Source of the DNA: Muribaculaceae bacterium
GTDB taxonomy: Bacteria > Bacteroidota > Bacteroidia > Bacteroidales > Muribaculaceae
DNA: 64,000 nt
Assembly: GCA_017626045.1 (NCBI GenBank)
Contig: JAGAJP010000046.1
Coordinates: forward strand, 1 to 64,000
Direction: 5' to 3'
Under the pieces are notes generated by a model, which did not search any database, had not been told where the DNA came from, and saw only the letters and a list, made by a program, of their open reading frames with translations. The position numbers and the translations under genes were made by a program. Position 1 is the stretch's first letter. The number at the start of each line of letters is the position of its first letter. Positions 15,827 through 25,106 of the stretch are shown here, in pieces.

Positions 15827-18136
15827 TTATTTCATTTTGTCGAATTGGGTTGGATCGCCTACTATCCAGAGGAGGTCGCCCGCCTGAAGCACAGTGGAGG
15901 GAGTGGGTTCGATAAACTCGGACTCGCCGCGCTGCACTGAGACCACCATGCAGAAATAGTCTTTCCTCAGGTCCGTCTCGTAAAGGGGACGGTCGATAAT
16001 CGGAGAGTCTGGGGTGAGAAGGATGCATTTAAGCTCTATGTCGGGACGCCGCGCCAGCTCCTTTCGCTGCGGAGCGCTGTCGATGGCATCGTTGAGTCGT
16101 TTGATCTGGTCGTCGGTACCGATCACGCCGAGAGTATCGCCGGGGAAGAGACGCATCTCGCCGGTGGGAAGCGGAATGAAATCATCACCCCTTCGGATGC
16201 TCGACACGCTCACTCCGAACTCGCCGCGCAGGCCGGAATTCTTCAGACGGTCGCCCGCGAACCTACACTGTGGACGAATCTCAATATATGCCTGATGAAG
16301 ATTGTTCACAAGATTCTTGTTGGCGCCGCTCCGCGTGTTCTCCCGGTTGTTGAGATTGTCGATGAATTTCTTCTCCATCTTACGGAAATAACGCATCAGT
16401 TTTGAGGATGCGAACACCACTATGAAGATAAAAGCAACCGAGCCGCCAATCCAGCCCACTTTCGCAGAGTAGCAGACTGTAAGGAAATAGACGATAAACA
16501 GGAGCGCGATAATATAGCGCACAATCCTCATCGCCAGAAACGGCACCTCATAGAACGAGGCTGTGGTATGCCTGCGCATGCTTGAGGAAGGTTTTATCGA
16601 AGAGAAAGAAAGCGCCGCGAGGAAAGGAGCCATCAGCGCCAGAGTGCACACGGTTGCCGCTACATGTCCGTAGGTCGGGGAGAAATATTCAAAGAGGGGG
16701 AAGAGGGAAGTGCGGCTGATCATAATGATGGCGATTAGTATCACAGAATAGAGTATGATGCGCCACACGTATTTGCCAAGGATATCACGCCAGAGACGGG
16801 AAGTCTCGTTGTTGTCCACCACCTGCGACGAATATCGGCTTATGAGGAAATCGAGGCTCTTCGGCAGATGCTTTGCCACAAACCTGTATGCGCCTCCCGA
16901 CATCCTTATGAAATAAGGGGTGGTAAAGATAGTGATGACCGAGACCGACACTATGATTGGATAAAGCGAAGCGTCAAGAACCCCGAGCCCCATGCCGAGC
17001 GATGCAATGATAAACGAGAACTCGCCGATCTGCGTCAGCGAGAACCCGCTTTGAATCGCTACCTGCAGATTCTGTCCGGTAAGCAGCATTCCGAGAGTGC
17101 CGAACACTATCATTCCCACTATCACCACCGCCGCGAGCAGTAGAATCTCAGGTGCGTATGAAGCAATCACCGACGGCTGCACCATCATGCCCACCGAAAT
17201 GAAAAACACCGCTCCGAAAAGGTCCTTCACGGAAGCCACTACCCTTTCCATACGTTCTGCAAACACAGTCCCCGCGAGAATGGAACCCATCACGAATGCT
17301 CCGAGCTCGAGAGAGAAACCGCACATCACCGACAGCGCCGCCATCGAGAAGCAAAGTCCCATCGACACCACAAGCAATGTCTCGGAATTGAGATAGGAGC
17401 CGACCCTCTCGAGAGCGGAAGGAAGCACATATACTCCCACCACAAACCAGATGATGAGGAAGAAAGCGAGTTTGGCGAAACTGAACATCAGTTCCCCTCC
17501 CTGCACGTTTCCAACGGCGATCGACGACAGAATCACGAGCATCAACACCGCGAAGAGGTCCTCGATAATCAGCACCGCGAGCACCAGCGAAGCGAACTTC
17601 TGCTGTTTCAGCCCCATGTCGGTGAAAGCCTTCAGGATGATGGTGGTAGACGACATCGAAATCATGCCGCCGAGGAAAAGACAGTTTATCGCGTCAAGGT
17701 CGAGCAAATACCCCACGCCAAACCCGGCGAATGTCATGCCGGTGATGATAATGAGCGCGGTGATGATCGCCGAAGCACCGGAATTCATCAGTTTTTTGAA
17801 AGAGAACTCCAGACCCAGCGAGAACATCAGCACCACGATTCCGAGGTCTGCCCAGACTTTTATATTGTCGAGATTTGTTATCGACGGGATGTATGAGAAA
17901 TTGCGCGACGCGAGAAATCCCGCGAGGATATACCCAAGCACAACCGGCTGTTTCAGTTTTTTGAACACCAGTGTCGCGACAGCTGCAAGCACCAGAATCC
18001 ATGCCAGGTCGATAATCAGTCCGTTGGTGTGGTCCTCCTCACTACCGTGACTCTCGCCTGCGGCATCGGGATTTAGTTCTGTGTAGATGGTCTGCTGAAC
18101 GTCGGAGGTCGTCTCCTGAATCATCTGCGGAATCAT
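15827..18136 (-). CDS. Cation:proton antiporter (CPA2/KefB-like) with two TrkA_C domains
   Basis: This is a 769-residue membrane protein. The first ~400 residues form the Na/H exchanger fold (VVLGYILAGFLASRN, LGIVVLMFSLGLEFSFKKL, GFSLELGAFVMGSILAGTV). More membrane helices and a linker follow at about 470-600. Two RCK-C/TrkA_C-like lobes are recognisable from GEMRLFPGDTLGVIGTDDQ and VLQAGDLLWIVGDPTQF. No NAD-binding RCK_N domain is visible. Such proteins exchange K or Na for protons under ligand control. Its ATG overlaps the stop of mgtC (ATGA). Confidence 0.9.
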   Translation of the reverse strand: MIPQMIQETTSDVQQTIYTELNPDAAGESHGSEEDHTNGLIIDLAWILVLAAVATLVFKKLKQPVVLGYILAGFLASRNFSYIPSITNLDNIKVWADLGIVVLMFSLGLEFSFKKLMNSGASAIITALIIITGMTFAGFGVGYLLDLDAINCLFLGGMISMSSTTIILKAFTDMGLKQQKFASLVLAVLIIEDLFAVLMLVILSSIAVGNVQGGELMFSFAKLAFFLIIWFVVGVYVLPSALERVGSYLNSETLLVVSMGLCFSMAALSVMCGFSLELGAFVMGSILAGTVFAERMERVVASVKDLFGAVFFISVGMMVQPSVIASYAPEILLLAAVVIVGMIVFGTLGMLLTGQNLQVAIQSGFSLTQIGEFSFIIASLGMGLGVLDASLYPIIVSVSVITIFTTPYFIRMSGGAYRFVAKHLPKSLDFLISRYSSQVVDNNETSRLWRDILGKYVWRIILYSVILIAIIMISRTSLFPLFEYFSPTYGHVAATVCTLALMAPFLAALSFSSIKPSSSMRRHTTASFYEVPFLAMRIVRYIIALLFIVYFLTVCYSAKVGWIGGSVAFIFIVVFASSKLMRYFRKMEKKFIDNLNNRENTRSGANKNLVNNLHQAYIEIRPQCRFAGDRLKNSGLRGEFGVSVSSIRRGDDFIPLPTGEMRLFPGDTLGVIGTDDQIKRLNDAIDSAPQRKELARRPDIELKCILLTPDSPIIDRPLYETDLRKDYFCMVVSVQRGESEFIEPTPSTVLQAGDLLWIVGDPTQFDKMK

Positions 18137-18849
18137 ATATCAATCTGGTTGGAAAATGTTATTGAATAAGTTGGACGCAGTTCGCCAAGCCGACGTATCA
18201 CATGCATCATCCTTTTGGAAGACTTCACGAGCACCACAAGGTTCACCTCAGTCATGTCCTTCTCGTAGTTGAGTTCGAAATAGGAGGTGGAAAGCGTCAC
18301 GCCCTCGCTGCGGAGGGCATCCACATATACATCGAGATTCTGAAGGATTCCCTTGGTTCGGATTGAGATTACCTTTGTTTCCTGTCCGATACGGATACGG
18401 TGCTCGAAGCGGTTGAAGCCCACCACCACGAGGAATATCAGGAGTGTACACACCAGTGAAGCGAAATACATTCCGACGCCGACCGCCATTCCGATGATGG
18501 CAGTTATCCAGATTCCCGCCGCTGTGGTAAGTCCCCTTACGGCACCCTTCTGCTGAATCATAGCGCCGCCTCCGAGGAAACCGATACCGGTGATCACCTG
18601 CGCCGCGATACGACCCGGGTCACCGTTTTTCAGCCCGAGGTATTCCTGCGGCACATAGATCGAAAGCAACATGGCGAGGCACGCGCCCATGGAAATAAGG
18701 GCGAAAGTGCGAATGCCTGCAATCTGTCCTTTATGCTTTCTTTCCGCGCCTACGAGAGAGCCGAGAATAAGCGCCAGCGAGAGACGGAATGTGGCGTTGA
18801 CCCCATTCACATCGAGCGAAAACAACTGATTGAGAAAATCCTGAATCAC
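18133..18849 (-). CDS. MgtC/SapB family membrane protein
   Basis: This 238-residue protein has four to five N-terminal membrane helices with the family motif RLSLALILGSLVGAERKHKG and GIGFLGGGAMIQQKGAVRGL. A cytoplasmic C-terminal ACT-like domain of about 90 residues follows. MgtC proteins influence Mg2+ homeostasis, membrane potential and F-ATPase activity in other bacteria. Its position between two cation/proton antiporters, overlapping one and 13 bp from the other, supports a role in ion or pH homeostasis. Confidence 0.9.
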   Translation of the reverse strand: MIQDFLNQLFSLDVNGVNATFRLSLALILGSLVGAERKHKGQIAGIRTFALISMGACLAMLLSIYVPQEYLGLKNGDPGRIAAQVITGIGFLGGGAMIQQKGAVRGLTTAAGIWITAIIGMAVGVGMYFASLVCTLLIFLVVVGFNRFEHRIRIGQETKVISIRTKGILQNLDVYVDALRSEGVTLSTSYFELNYEKDMTEVNLVVLVKSSKRMMHVIRRLGELRPTYSITFSNQIDI

Positions 18850-18862
18850 GATTATGAGTTTT

Positions 18863-20875
18863 TTAGCCGTTGAACTGTTCGGGATAGATGACCATTAGGT
18901 TCTGGCCCGCGAAATTTTTTGACAGGAACTCGGGCATCTGCTCCAGTTCCGAACTATATGATATCGAGCCCTTTCGAGCCTCCACTATCACCAAAAGGTC
19001 CTCCACCCCAACCTCTCCTGAAAGGAGGATGAAATCGTCCCAGTCGGTCATCTCCTGATATATACGTCTTATGCCATAGCCGTCGCTGACTATGACATCC
19101 TCTATATATCTGGAGGTCTCTGAAGAAGCAAGGAAAATCGCCTTGCACGCGAGTTGCTGAGCGAGGTTTCCTATTCGCGCCACCCAGTCGTGGAAACCGG
19201 TCTCATACTGGGCGTTTTTCCCCGCCACCACCACAATCCGCCGTATAGTGGAGATGGGGATGAAGCAACGCGAGAGGATAACCATCTTGAGAGTGTTGCG
19301 AAGGAGTGTGTCGGTCATGGCTCCGAAAAACGAATCCACAATATTCGAACGCCTGTGGAAACCGATTACAATATCGGAAGCCTCCGTCTGCCTGATCATA
19401 TTTGTTAGCCCCGACACCACATTGAGGTCGAAGCGCTCCTCCTCCACCACCTCCACTCCCATCTCCTGGGCAGCCTGGGCGGCTACTCGCAGAGAATAGC
19501 GGCCGCTGGTGAGACGTCGGCGGTCATCGGAATCGCGCACGAAGAGGGCGGTGACCGGCTCTGTGTTTTTCGGCGAGCGCATGAACACCGCAAGCCTCAT
19601 GAGACCTTCCGCGGTGATGGGATTTGACACGGCCACAATCTGCCGTGCGAACTCCGGGTTTTCCACACCCGTCTGCTCCATTTCCATAGCGGTGAGGTCG
19701 ATTCTCATCCTTATGGCGTTGTGCTCTGTGGCAACCGAAGCCACGAGGCAACATGCAAGAATCATCAGCACCGCGCCGTTCATGATGTCCTCATTGATGA
19801 TGCCGTATTCATATCCGATCATAGTGGCGGCTACAGTAGCCGCAGCCTTTCCTGAGGTCAGGCCGAACATCATGCGGCGGTCAAAGAGCGAAAGACGCAT
19901 GGTCTTCTGGGCTATCCACGCCGCCAGCCATTTGGAAGACACCGCCACTACAATCATCACCAGGGCTACCCACGCCACCTGCCAACTGCTGAAGACAACC
20001 CTGACGTTGATGAGCATGCCGACTCCGATGAGGAAATACGGGATAAAGATGGCGTTACCCACAAACTTTATGTGGTGCATGAGAGCAGAGCGCCCCGGGA
20101 TAAGGCGATTCAGCACAAGACCCACGAAGAAAGCTCCGAGAATTGCCTCCAGCCCTATGAGGCGGGCAAGAAGTGCGCCTACGAACACCATCGCGAGAAT
20201 GAAGATATACTGCTCCACTGCGCCGGAGAGTTTCCGGAACACAAACCGCGTGATCTTTGGAAACATAACGCCGACTGCCACGGCATATATCAGGGTGCGC
20301 ACCAGAATCAGCACAAGATGCATGGGGTCAGGTTTTCCCGAAACCTGCATCTCCACCACCGCCGCCAGTGTAAGGAGCGACAGCAGCACTGCCACCACTG
20401 TGCCGCATACGGCAAGAACGGCTCCCTTGCTGTTTTGAAGCCCGAACTTGCTCACAACGGGATAGGATATCAGCGTATGGGAAGAGAACATCACGGCGAG
20501 GAGAAGACATGTGGTGAGGCCGGCGTCGAAAGCGAAGTATACGGCTGCTATGCCGATAACGGACGGCACGCCGAACGACAGGATGCCGAAAAGGATGCCA
20601 TCCCTCAGATACTTCTTGAAATGATACATGTCGATCTCCACCGCGGCGAGAAACATCAGATACAGTATGCCGACCTGGCCGAAGATGCGAAATGAATCGT
20701 CGCGCTGCAGAAGATTGAATCCGAAAGGACCAACCGCCACACCCGCCAGAATCAGTCCCACCACATCAGGGATTCTCAGGCGCCGGAACACCACCGGGGC
20801 CGCGAGAATCAGAAGGAGCACAAGAGTGAATATCACCACCGGCTCGCTGAAGGGGAGGCTGAAAATATCTTTCAA
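18863..20875 (-). CDS. Cation:proton antiporter with universal-stress-like C-terminus
   Basis: This is a 670-residue protein. Residues ~1-390 carry about 12 helices of the Na/H exchanger family (IPDVVGLILAGVAVGPFGFN, LEAILGAFFVGLVLNRLIPG). The rest resembles tandem USP-like domains (VTALFVRDSDDRRR, IVIGFHRRSNIVDSFFGAMT, RIVVVAGKNAQYE). The start codon is TTG at 20875, overlapping the tatD stop as TTGA. No ATG exists upstream in this frame before a stop. The cytoplasmic part probably senses nucleotides or stress, which is a family-level inference. Confidence 0.88.
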   Translation of the reverse strand: MKDIFSLPFSEPVVIFTLVLLLILAAPVVFRRLRIPDVVGLILAGVAVGPFGFNLLQRDDSFRIFGQVGILYLMFLAAVEIDMYHFKKYLRDGILFGILSFGVPSVIGIAAVYFAFDAGLTTCLLLAVMFSSHTLISYPVVSKFGLQNSKGAVLAVCGTVVAVLLSLLTLAAVVEMQVSGKPDPMHLVLILVRTLIYAVAVGVMFPKITRFVFRKLSGAVEQYIFILAMVFVGALLARLIGLEAILGAFFVGLVLNRLIPGRSALMHHIKFVGNAIFIPYFLIGVGMLINVRVVFSSWQVAWVALVMIVVAVSSKWLAAWIAQKTMRLSLFDRRMMFGLTSGKAAATVAATMIGYEYGIINEDIMNGAVLMILACCLVASVATEHNAIRMRIDLTAMEMEQTGVENPEFARQIVAVSNPITAEGLMRLAVFMRSPKNTEPVTALFVRDSDDRRRLTSGRYSLRVAAQAAQEMGVEVVEEERFDLNVVSGLTNMIRQTEASDIVIGFHRRSNIVDSFFGAMTDTLLRNTLKMVILSRCFIPISTIRRIVVVAGKNAQYETGFHDWVARIGNLAQQLACKAIFLASSETSRYIEDVIVSDGYGIRRIYQEMTDWDDFILLSGEVGVEDLLVIVEARKGSISYSSELEQMPEFLSKNFAGQNLMVIYPEQFNG

Positions 20876-21666
20876 AATCCAAACACTGTGTTAGCATTGC
20901 TGGAAGTCGCGATGTCCACCTCCGAGGAGGAGACACCGAGAATCCCGGCTATTTTATCATTAATAAAAGTGACATACGAACTCTCGTTGCGCCGTCCGCG
21001 CATTGGCACCGGGGCAAGGAAAGGAGAATCAGTCTCGAGCAGCAGTCTCTGCATTCCTATCTCCCTGACGGCGTCGGGCAGGGACCCGGCGTTTTTGAAG
21101 GTCACCACGCCGTTGATGCCGAAATAGGGGTCGCAGATGCTCCGGATGCGCCTGACATCTTCGGGTGAGCCTGTAAAACTGTGAAACACAAGAGTCGAGA
21201 GTTTTCCGTCGGGAGAAGCCTCACGTGCCGTCTCAATGCATTCGAGACACTCATCCAGAGCCTGACGGCAATGAATGATTACCGGCAGGTCAAGGTCTCT
21301 CGCCATCAACAGCTGCGCCACAAACGCTTTTTTCTGGAGGTCAAGGTTGTCTCGCGACCAATAGAGATCCATTCCGACCTCTCCCACCGCCACCGGCGAC
21401 AGCGGCAATAGTGCGTCGGCGATAGCGCGCAGTTCCTCTTCCCAGTCCTCCCCCACTTCCGTTGGATGCAGCCCGAAAGCCACCGCCACTTTACCGCTTC
21501 TGCGCGTATGCAGGTCAATGATCGGAGCCACAGACTCCCGGTCGACAGCAGGGAGCACCATCATCGAGACACCCGCCTCCACAGCACGGTCTACAGCGAG
21601 GGCGGCCCCTTCGGGACCGTCCTCGAGAAACTCGTCCATATAGAGATGGGTATGGGTGTCGATCAT
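20872..21666 (-). CDS. tatD: TatD family metal-dependent hydrolase
   Basis: The 264 residues from the ATG at 21666 form a TIM-barrel deoxyribonuclease-type enzyme. Metal ligands are seen in MIDTHTHLY, VGEVGMD, VIIHCRQ, VFHSFTGS and ETDSPFLAP. The frame is open further upstream, but the ATG at 21666 begins the conserved start and overlaps the stop of the polyprenyl synthase gene as ATGA. TatD proteins have 3'-5' exonuclease activity in other bacteria. Confidence 0.93.
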   Translation of the reverse strand: MIDTHTHLYMDEFLEDGPEGAALAVDRAVEAGVSMMVLPAVDRESVAPIIDLHTRRSGKVAVAFGLHPTEVGEDWEEELRAIADALLPLSPVAVGEVGMDLYWSRDNLDLQKKAFVAQLLMARDLDLPVIIHCRQALDECLECIETAREASPDGKLSTLVFHSFTGSPEDVRRIRSICDPYFGINGVVTFKNAGSLPDAVREIGMQRLLLETDSPFLAPVPMRGRRNESSYVTFINDKIAGILGVSSSEVDIATSSNANTVFGF

Positions 21667-22631
21667 TTCGTGCGTCCTATGAGTTTTTCGATAAGACTTC
21701 TGAAAGCGTCGCGACGGTCGTCGGGAAGCGCTGTAGCCTTCACCGCGGCAAGAGCCTTGCTGCTGTATGCCGCCACTTCGGCGCGGCACACCGCCGGCAT
21801 ATCGAGGGTCTCGTAGATGCGGGTCACCGTCTTCACCTTCGTGGGACCTGCCTGCATCTTCATCGCAACCCTCAGGGCGTCGGCTCCGGCGGATGCCTCT
21901 GAGAGCGCCTTCACTGTGAGGAATGTCTTCTTATTGTTGTTGATGTCGCCTCCGATCGGTTTTCCAAAGGTGTCGGCATTTCCGAAGGTATCGAGATAAT
22001 CGTCCTCGATCTGGAACGCCACGCCGAGCATCATTCCGAACTCATACATCAGGTCTGCGTCTTCCGCGGAAGCTCCGCCTATGATCGCGCCTATCTTCGC
22101 GGAGCCACCGAGGAGAGCTCCGGTCTTTCCCTTTATCATGTCGAGATATTCACCCAGGGGCACTTCCTCACGGTTTTCGAAATCCATGTCGAGACGCTGC
22201 CCCTCATATACTCTGAGGGCTTGGGAGTTGAACGTGTCGAGCACCGGGCGCAGTATGTTATCGTCAACATTCGCCACAAGTTGTGTGGCGAGAGTCAGCA
22301 TAGTGTCGCCAGACAGGATGGCGGTATTGGCGTCCCACTTGGCATGAACAGTAGGTCTGCCGCGACGGAGGTCGGAATTGTCCATCACGTCATCGTGAAG
22401 GAGTGTGAAATTATGAAACATCTCAATGCCTGCCGCAGCGTCGAGAGCCTTCTCGGCGCAACCGCCAAAAGCATCCGCCGCCATTAAGACCAACGTCGGG
22501 CGCAGACGTTTGCCGCCTGCCTGCATTCCGTATGTGACGGGAGCATAGAGGTTGTCAAGGCTGCCTGAGGGGAGGGAAAGGGAGCGTATTCTTGCCTCGG
22601 CTATCGAGCTGTATTCAGATATTCTTTTCAT
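21663..22631 (-). CDS. ispA: Polyprenyl (farnesyl/geranylgeranyl-type) diphosphate synthase
   Basis: This 322-residue trans-prenyltransferase condenses IPP with allylic diphosphates. The first Asp-rich motif is in LLHDDVMDNSDLRRGRPTVH, the second in FQIEDDYLDTFG, and the lysine/GGK region is GMQAGGKRLRPTLVLMAADA. Chain length cannot be set from motifs alone, so farnesyl-, geranylgeranyl- or octaprenyl-diphosphate synthase are all possible. It is the first gene of the six-gene operon down to 14646. Confidence 0.9.
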   Translation of the reverse strand: MKRISEYSSIAEARIRSLSLPSGSLDNLYAPVTYGMQAGGKRLRPTLVLMAADAFGGCAEKALDAAAGIEMFHNFTLLHDDVMDNSDLRRGRPTVHAKWDANTAILSGDTMLTLATQLVANVDDNILRPVLDTFNSQALRVYEGQRLDMDFENREEVPLGEYLDMIKGKTGALLGGSAKIGAIIGGASAEDADLMYEFGMMLGVAFQIEDDYLDTFGNADTFGKPIGGDINNNKKTFLTVKALSEASAGADALRVAMKMQAGPTKVKTVTRIYETLDMPAVCRAEVAAYSSKALAAVKATALPDDRRDAFRSLIEKLIGRTK

Positions 22632-22656
22632 TTTTCTTATGAATGGTATAATAATT

Positions 22657-22700
22657 CTTATGAAGGTGATTTATAAGTCTTATGAAGGTGATTTATAAGT
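22657..22700. repeat. 22-bp perfect tandem duplication
   Basis: CTTATGAAGGTGATTTATAAGT occurs twice head to tail at 22657-22678 and 22679-22700, between the ispA-like gene and the next lipoprotein gene. Each unit has CTTAT and ATAAG arms that can pair. Confidence 0.85.
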
Positions 22701-22740
22701 CTTGTTAGTCTTATTGGTCTAATAATATACTGATTATTTA

Positions 22741-23442
22741 TTAGTTGAGGAGCGAATCTGCCGGAATCGAGGGGTCTTGAGCCGTGATGGTATCCGACTG
22801 GATTTCCGGAACCTGGACAGACTTGTTTCTTGAGTAGTATTCCTGCACGGCAGGCTCGTCGTAGGTCAGGAAAGATGAGTAGATCTCCTCGGGCATGTCG
22901 GAATTGCGGTCATAGCGCAATACTGTTCTGAAACCGATCAGGAATCTGGCATATACATCCGGATTGTCGGCGCAAGACTTCTTGAGCGCCTTCAGTTCCT
23001 CCTTCACCTGCGCCACACTCATTTTCTTCACCCGAATCTGGTTCATATACTCAAGCCCGAGGGTAAGTCCGAGACCCTGCGGATCCTCTGCCCCCACGAG
23101 AGCGCGGAGACGCATCTTGTCGTAGAGCGGGAGTTCCTCCGCCAGTCTGTCAAATTCCCAGCTGAAAGTCTGGAGCGCGGTATCGGTATAGTTCTCATAC
23201 GCCTGCAGGGTGGCGTTGTTGAGAGTGTCGATGGTGACTCCCTGCACTCTGCCGAGAGAAGCATAGATGATGAATCTTGCCACCGAGTCAGCACTTGCGT
23301 GCTGCATCATGTAAGCCACCTTTCCGGCATCGGAAAGAGAATTGAAATCATCCGGGAAACCGTTGCCGGAGCCTCCCCGTCCGGAGCAGGCAGGCATAAG
23401 AAACAGCAAAATAGCCGTCAAGGCGGATAAGAAATTCTTCAT
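22741..23442 (-). CDS. Lipoprotein of unknown function
   Basis: The 233 residues start with a lipoprotein signal (MKNFLSALTAILLFLMPAC) and a Gly/Ser-rich linker. A helical domain follows (LSDAGKVAYMMQHASADSVA, MSVAQVKEELKALKKSCADN), ending in a polar low-complexity tail. No catalytic motif stands out and I do not recognise a family. It has its own TAATTTTG promoter. Confidence 0.75.
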   Translation of the reverse strand: MKNFLSALTAILLFLMPACSGRGGSGNGFPDDFNSLSDAGKVAYMMQHASADSVARFIIYASLGRVQGVTIDTLNNATLQAYENYTDTALQTFSWEFDRLAEELPLYDKMRLRALVGAEDPQGLGLTLGLEYMNQIRVKKMSVAQVKEELKALKKSCADNPDVYARFLIGFRTVLRYDRNSDMPEEIYSSFLTYDEPAVQEYYSRNKSVQVPEIQSDTITAQDPSIPADSLLN

Positions 23443-23499
23443 AGCGTTCTAAACTTACCGGGAACGACGCGACATGCGGCGAGCCCTTGATATTCCATA

Positions 23500-23507
23500 C
23501 AAAATTA
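23500..23507 (-). promoter_or_regulatory. -7 element for the 22741-23442 lipoprotein gene
   Basis: The minus strand reads TAATTTTG about 58 bp before the ATG, a consensus TAnnTTTG element. Confidence 0.5.
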
Positions 23508-23547
23508 ACAAAAAAAATCCGAGTTTGTCTAATAAATAGGGAATAAA

Positions 23548-23579
23548 TTTGGAGAATAATAAAAAAAGTCTTAAATTTG
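23548..23579 (+). promoter_or_regulatory. Promoter of tRNA-Gly
   Basis: TTTG at 23548-23551, 20 nt, and TAAATTTG at 23572-23579 give a full Bacteroidetes promoter about 42 bp before the mature tRNA. Confidence 0.75.
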
Positions 23580-23621
23580 CATCACCAAACTGAAGGCCGG
23601 ATAAAGGCTGCGGTAGCACAC

Positions 23622-23694
23622 GCGATAGTAGCTCAGTTGGTAGAGCATCAGCTTCCCAAGCTGAGGGTCGCGGGTTCGAGCCCCGTCTATCGCT
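23622..23694 (+). tRNA. tRNA-Gly (anticodon CCC)
   Basis: This 73-nt cloverleaf has acceptor strands GCGATAG and CTATCGC, D-arm GCTC/GAGC, anticodon loop TTCCCAA, T-loop TTCGAGC and discriminator T. CCA is not encoded. The COG0523 gene begins only 20 bp downstream, so the two may share a transcript. Confidence 0.96.
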
Positions 23695-23714
23695 CAGAAA
23701 ATGACATTTAATCT

Positions 23715-24992
23715 ATGACAAATGCAAAGTCTACACCCGTATTGCTGATTACGGGCTATCTGGGCAGCGGGAAGACGACCCTGCTCAACAAAATCCTCAA
23801 CAACAGAAAAGGCATTAGATTCGCAGTGATAGTAAACGACATCGGTGAAGTCAACATCGATGCCGACCTCATCGCGCGCGACGGTATAGTTGGAGCTAAC
23901 GACGACTCTCTTGTCGCGCTCCAGAACGGTTGCATCTGCTGCACGCTGCAGATGGATCTCGTCAACCAGATAACCGACCTTATGGAAGGCGACCGCTTCG
24001 ACTATATAGCGATTGAGGCAAGCGGCATCTGCGAGCCGGAGCCGATAGCGCAGACCATATGCTCCATACCGTCGATGGGACCTGTGGCTGTTCGCCACGG
24101 CATACCCCGGCTGGACTGCATAGTGACGGTTGTGGACGCGCTCAGGCTGAGCAGCGAGTTCGGATCCGGCAAGACTCTGACGCTCCGCGAATATGGTGAG
24201 GAAGATCTCGAGAATCTCGTGGTGCAGCAGATTGAGTTCTGCAACATCGTGCTCCTCAACAAAATATCGGAGGTGTCAAAAGAAGACGCCGACCTTATAC
24301 GCGCGTCAGTGAAGGCGATACAGCCTCAGGCTAAAATCATCGAATGCGACTACTGCGACATCGACTTTGACGAGATACTCAACACCGGGATGTTTGACTT
24401 CAACAAGGTCGCCACGTCTGCCACCTGGATTAAGGAGATTGAAAAACCTATCGACGAGATTGAAAAGGAGGAGGAGGATAATCATGAGAATCATGAGCAT
24501 CATGACCATGAGCATGAGGAGCATGAGCATCACAGCCATCACCACCACGAGCATGAAGAGCATGACGAGCATGAGCATCACTGCCATCATCACCACCATC
24601 ATCATGACGGCGAGGGAGAGGCTGAAGAATACGGCATCTCGACATTCGTGTACTATAGGCGCCGACCCTTCGACCTCAACAAATTCGATTATTTCTGCTC
24701 GCGCCAATGGCCGAAGAGCGTGATACGCTGCAAAGGAATCTGCTATTTCAGCGAGAATCCCGACATGAGCTATCTCTTTGAGCAGGCTGGGATACAGAAG
24801 AAGCTCACCGAATGCGGCCAGTGGTATGCCACAGCCCCTGAAGAGGAACTGCAGGAATTCTTCGAGAAAGAACCGGGACTCAGGAGAGACTGGGACGAAG
24901 AATACGGCGACAGAATGGAGAAGCTGGTGTTTATCGGGAGAAACATGGACCGGAAGGCGATATGCGAAGCTTTGGACAAAACACTGGCTTGA
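23715..24992 (+). CDS. COG0523 (CobW/ZNG/YeiR-type) GTPase metallochaperone with His-rich loop
   Basis: This is a 425-residue G3E GTPase. Walker A is GYLGSGKT (14-21), the family metal site is CICC (73-76), and LLNKI is part of guanine recognition. A long insert at about 255-305 is almost entirely His, Glu and Asp. The C-terminal CobW_C domain contains FVYYRRRPFDLNKFDYF. COG0523 proteins deliver Zn, Co or Fe to client enzymes, and His-rich inserts usually go with zinc or nickel handling. Nothing nearby is a cobalamin synthesis gene, so zinc is the better guess. No Zur box was identified. Confidence 0.9.
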   Translation: MTNAKSTPVLLITGYLGSGKTTLLNKILNNRKGIRFAVIVNDIGEVNIDADLIARDGIVGANDDSLVALQNGCICCTLQMDLVNQITDLMEGDRFDYIAIEASGICEPEPIAQTICSIPSMGPVAVRHGIPRLDCIVTVVDALRLSSEFGSGKTLTLREYGEEDLENLVVQQIEFCNIVLLNKISEVSKEDADLIRASVKAIQPQAKIIECDYCDIDFDEILNTGMFDFNKVATSATWIKEIEKPIDEIEKEEEDNHENHEHHDHEHEEHEHHSHHHHEHEEHDEHEHHCHHHHHHHDGEGEAEEYGISTFVYYRRRPFDLNKFDYFCSRQWPKSVIRCKGICYFSENPDMSYLFEQAGIQKKLTECGQWYATAPEEELQEFFEKEPGLRRDWDEEYGDRMEKLVFIGRNMDRKAICEALDKTLA

Positions 24993-25015
24993 ATTGAGAA
25001 TTCTTTCCCGGCAGG

Positions 25016-25042
25016 AAGTCGGACTGGTCGGACTGGTCGGAC
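25016..25042. repeat. Short 9-bp-period array
   Basis: Three units (AAGTCGGAC, TGGTCGGAC, TGGTCGGAC) belong to the same family as the arrays at 12737 and 14665. They lie between two convergent genes, beside their shared terminator. Confidence 0.8.
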
Positions 25043-25063
25043 TTCCTTCGGGCAGCCAAATTC

Positions 25064-25104
25064 AAAATAAAGAAGGACTCGCAAGGCGAGTCCTTCTTTA
25101 TTTT
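25064..25104. terminator. Bidirectional terminator between convergent genes
   Basis: AAAATAAAGAAGGACTCGC, a 3-nt loop and its perfect complement form a 19-bp stem. A and T runs at both ends let it stop transcripts from either side. It ends the six-gene export/kinase operon on the minus strand. Confidence 0.9.
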
Positions 25105-25106
25105 GG

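Noticed and set aside
20872..21789. Longer TatD start at 21789
   Set aside because: The extra 41 residues lie within the polyprenyl synthase coding region and show no family similarity. The ATG at 21666 gives the expected start and ATGA overlap.
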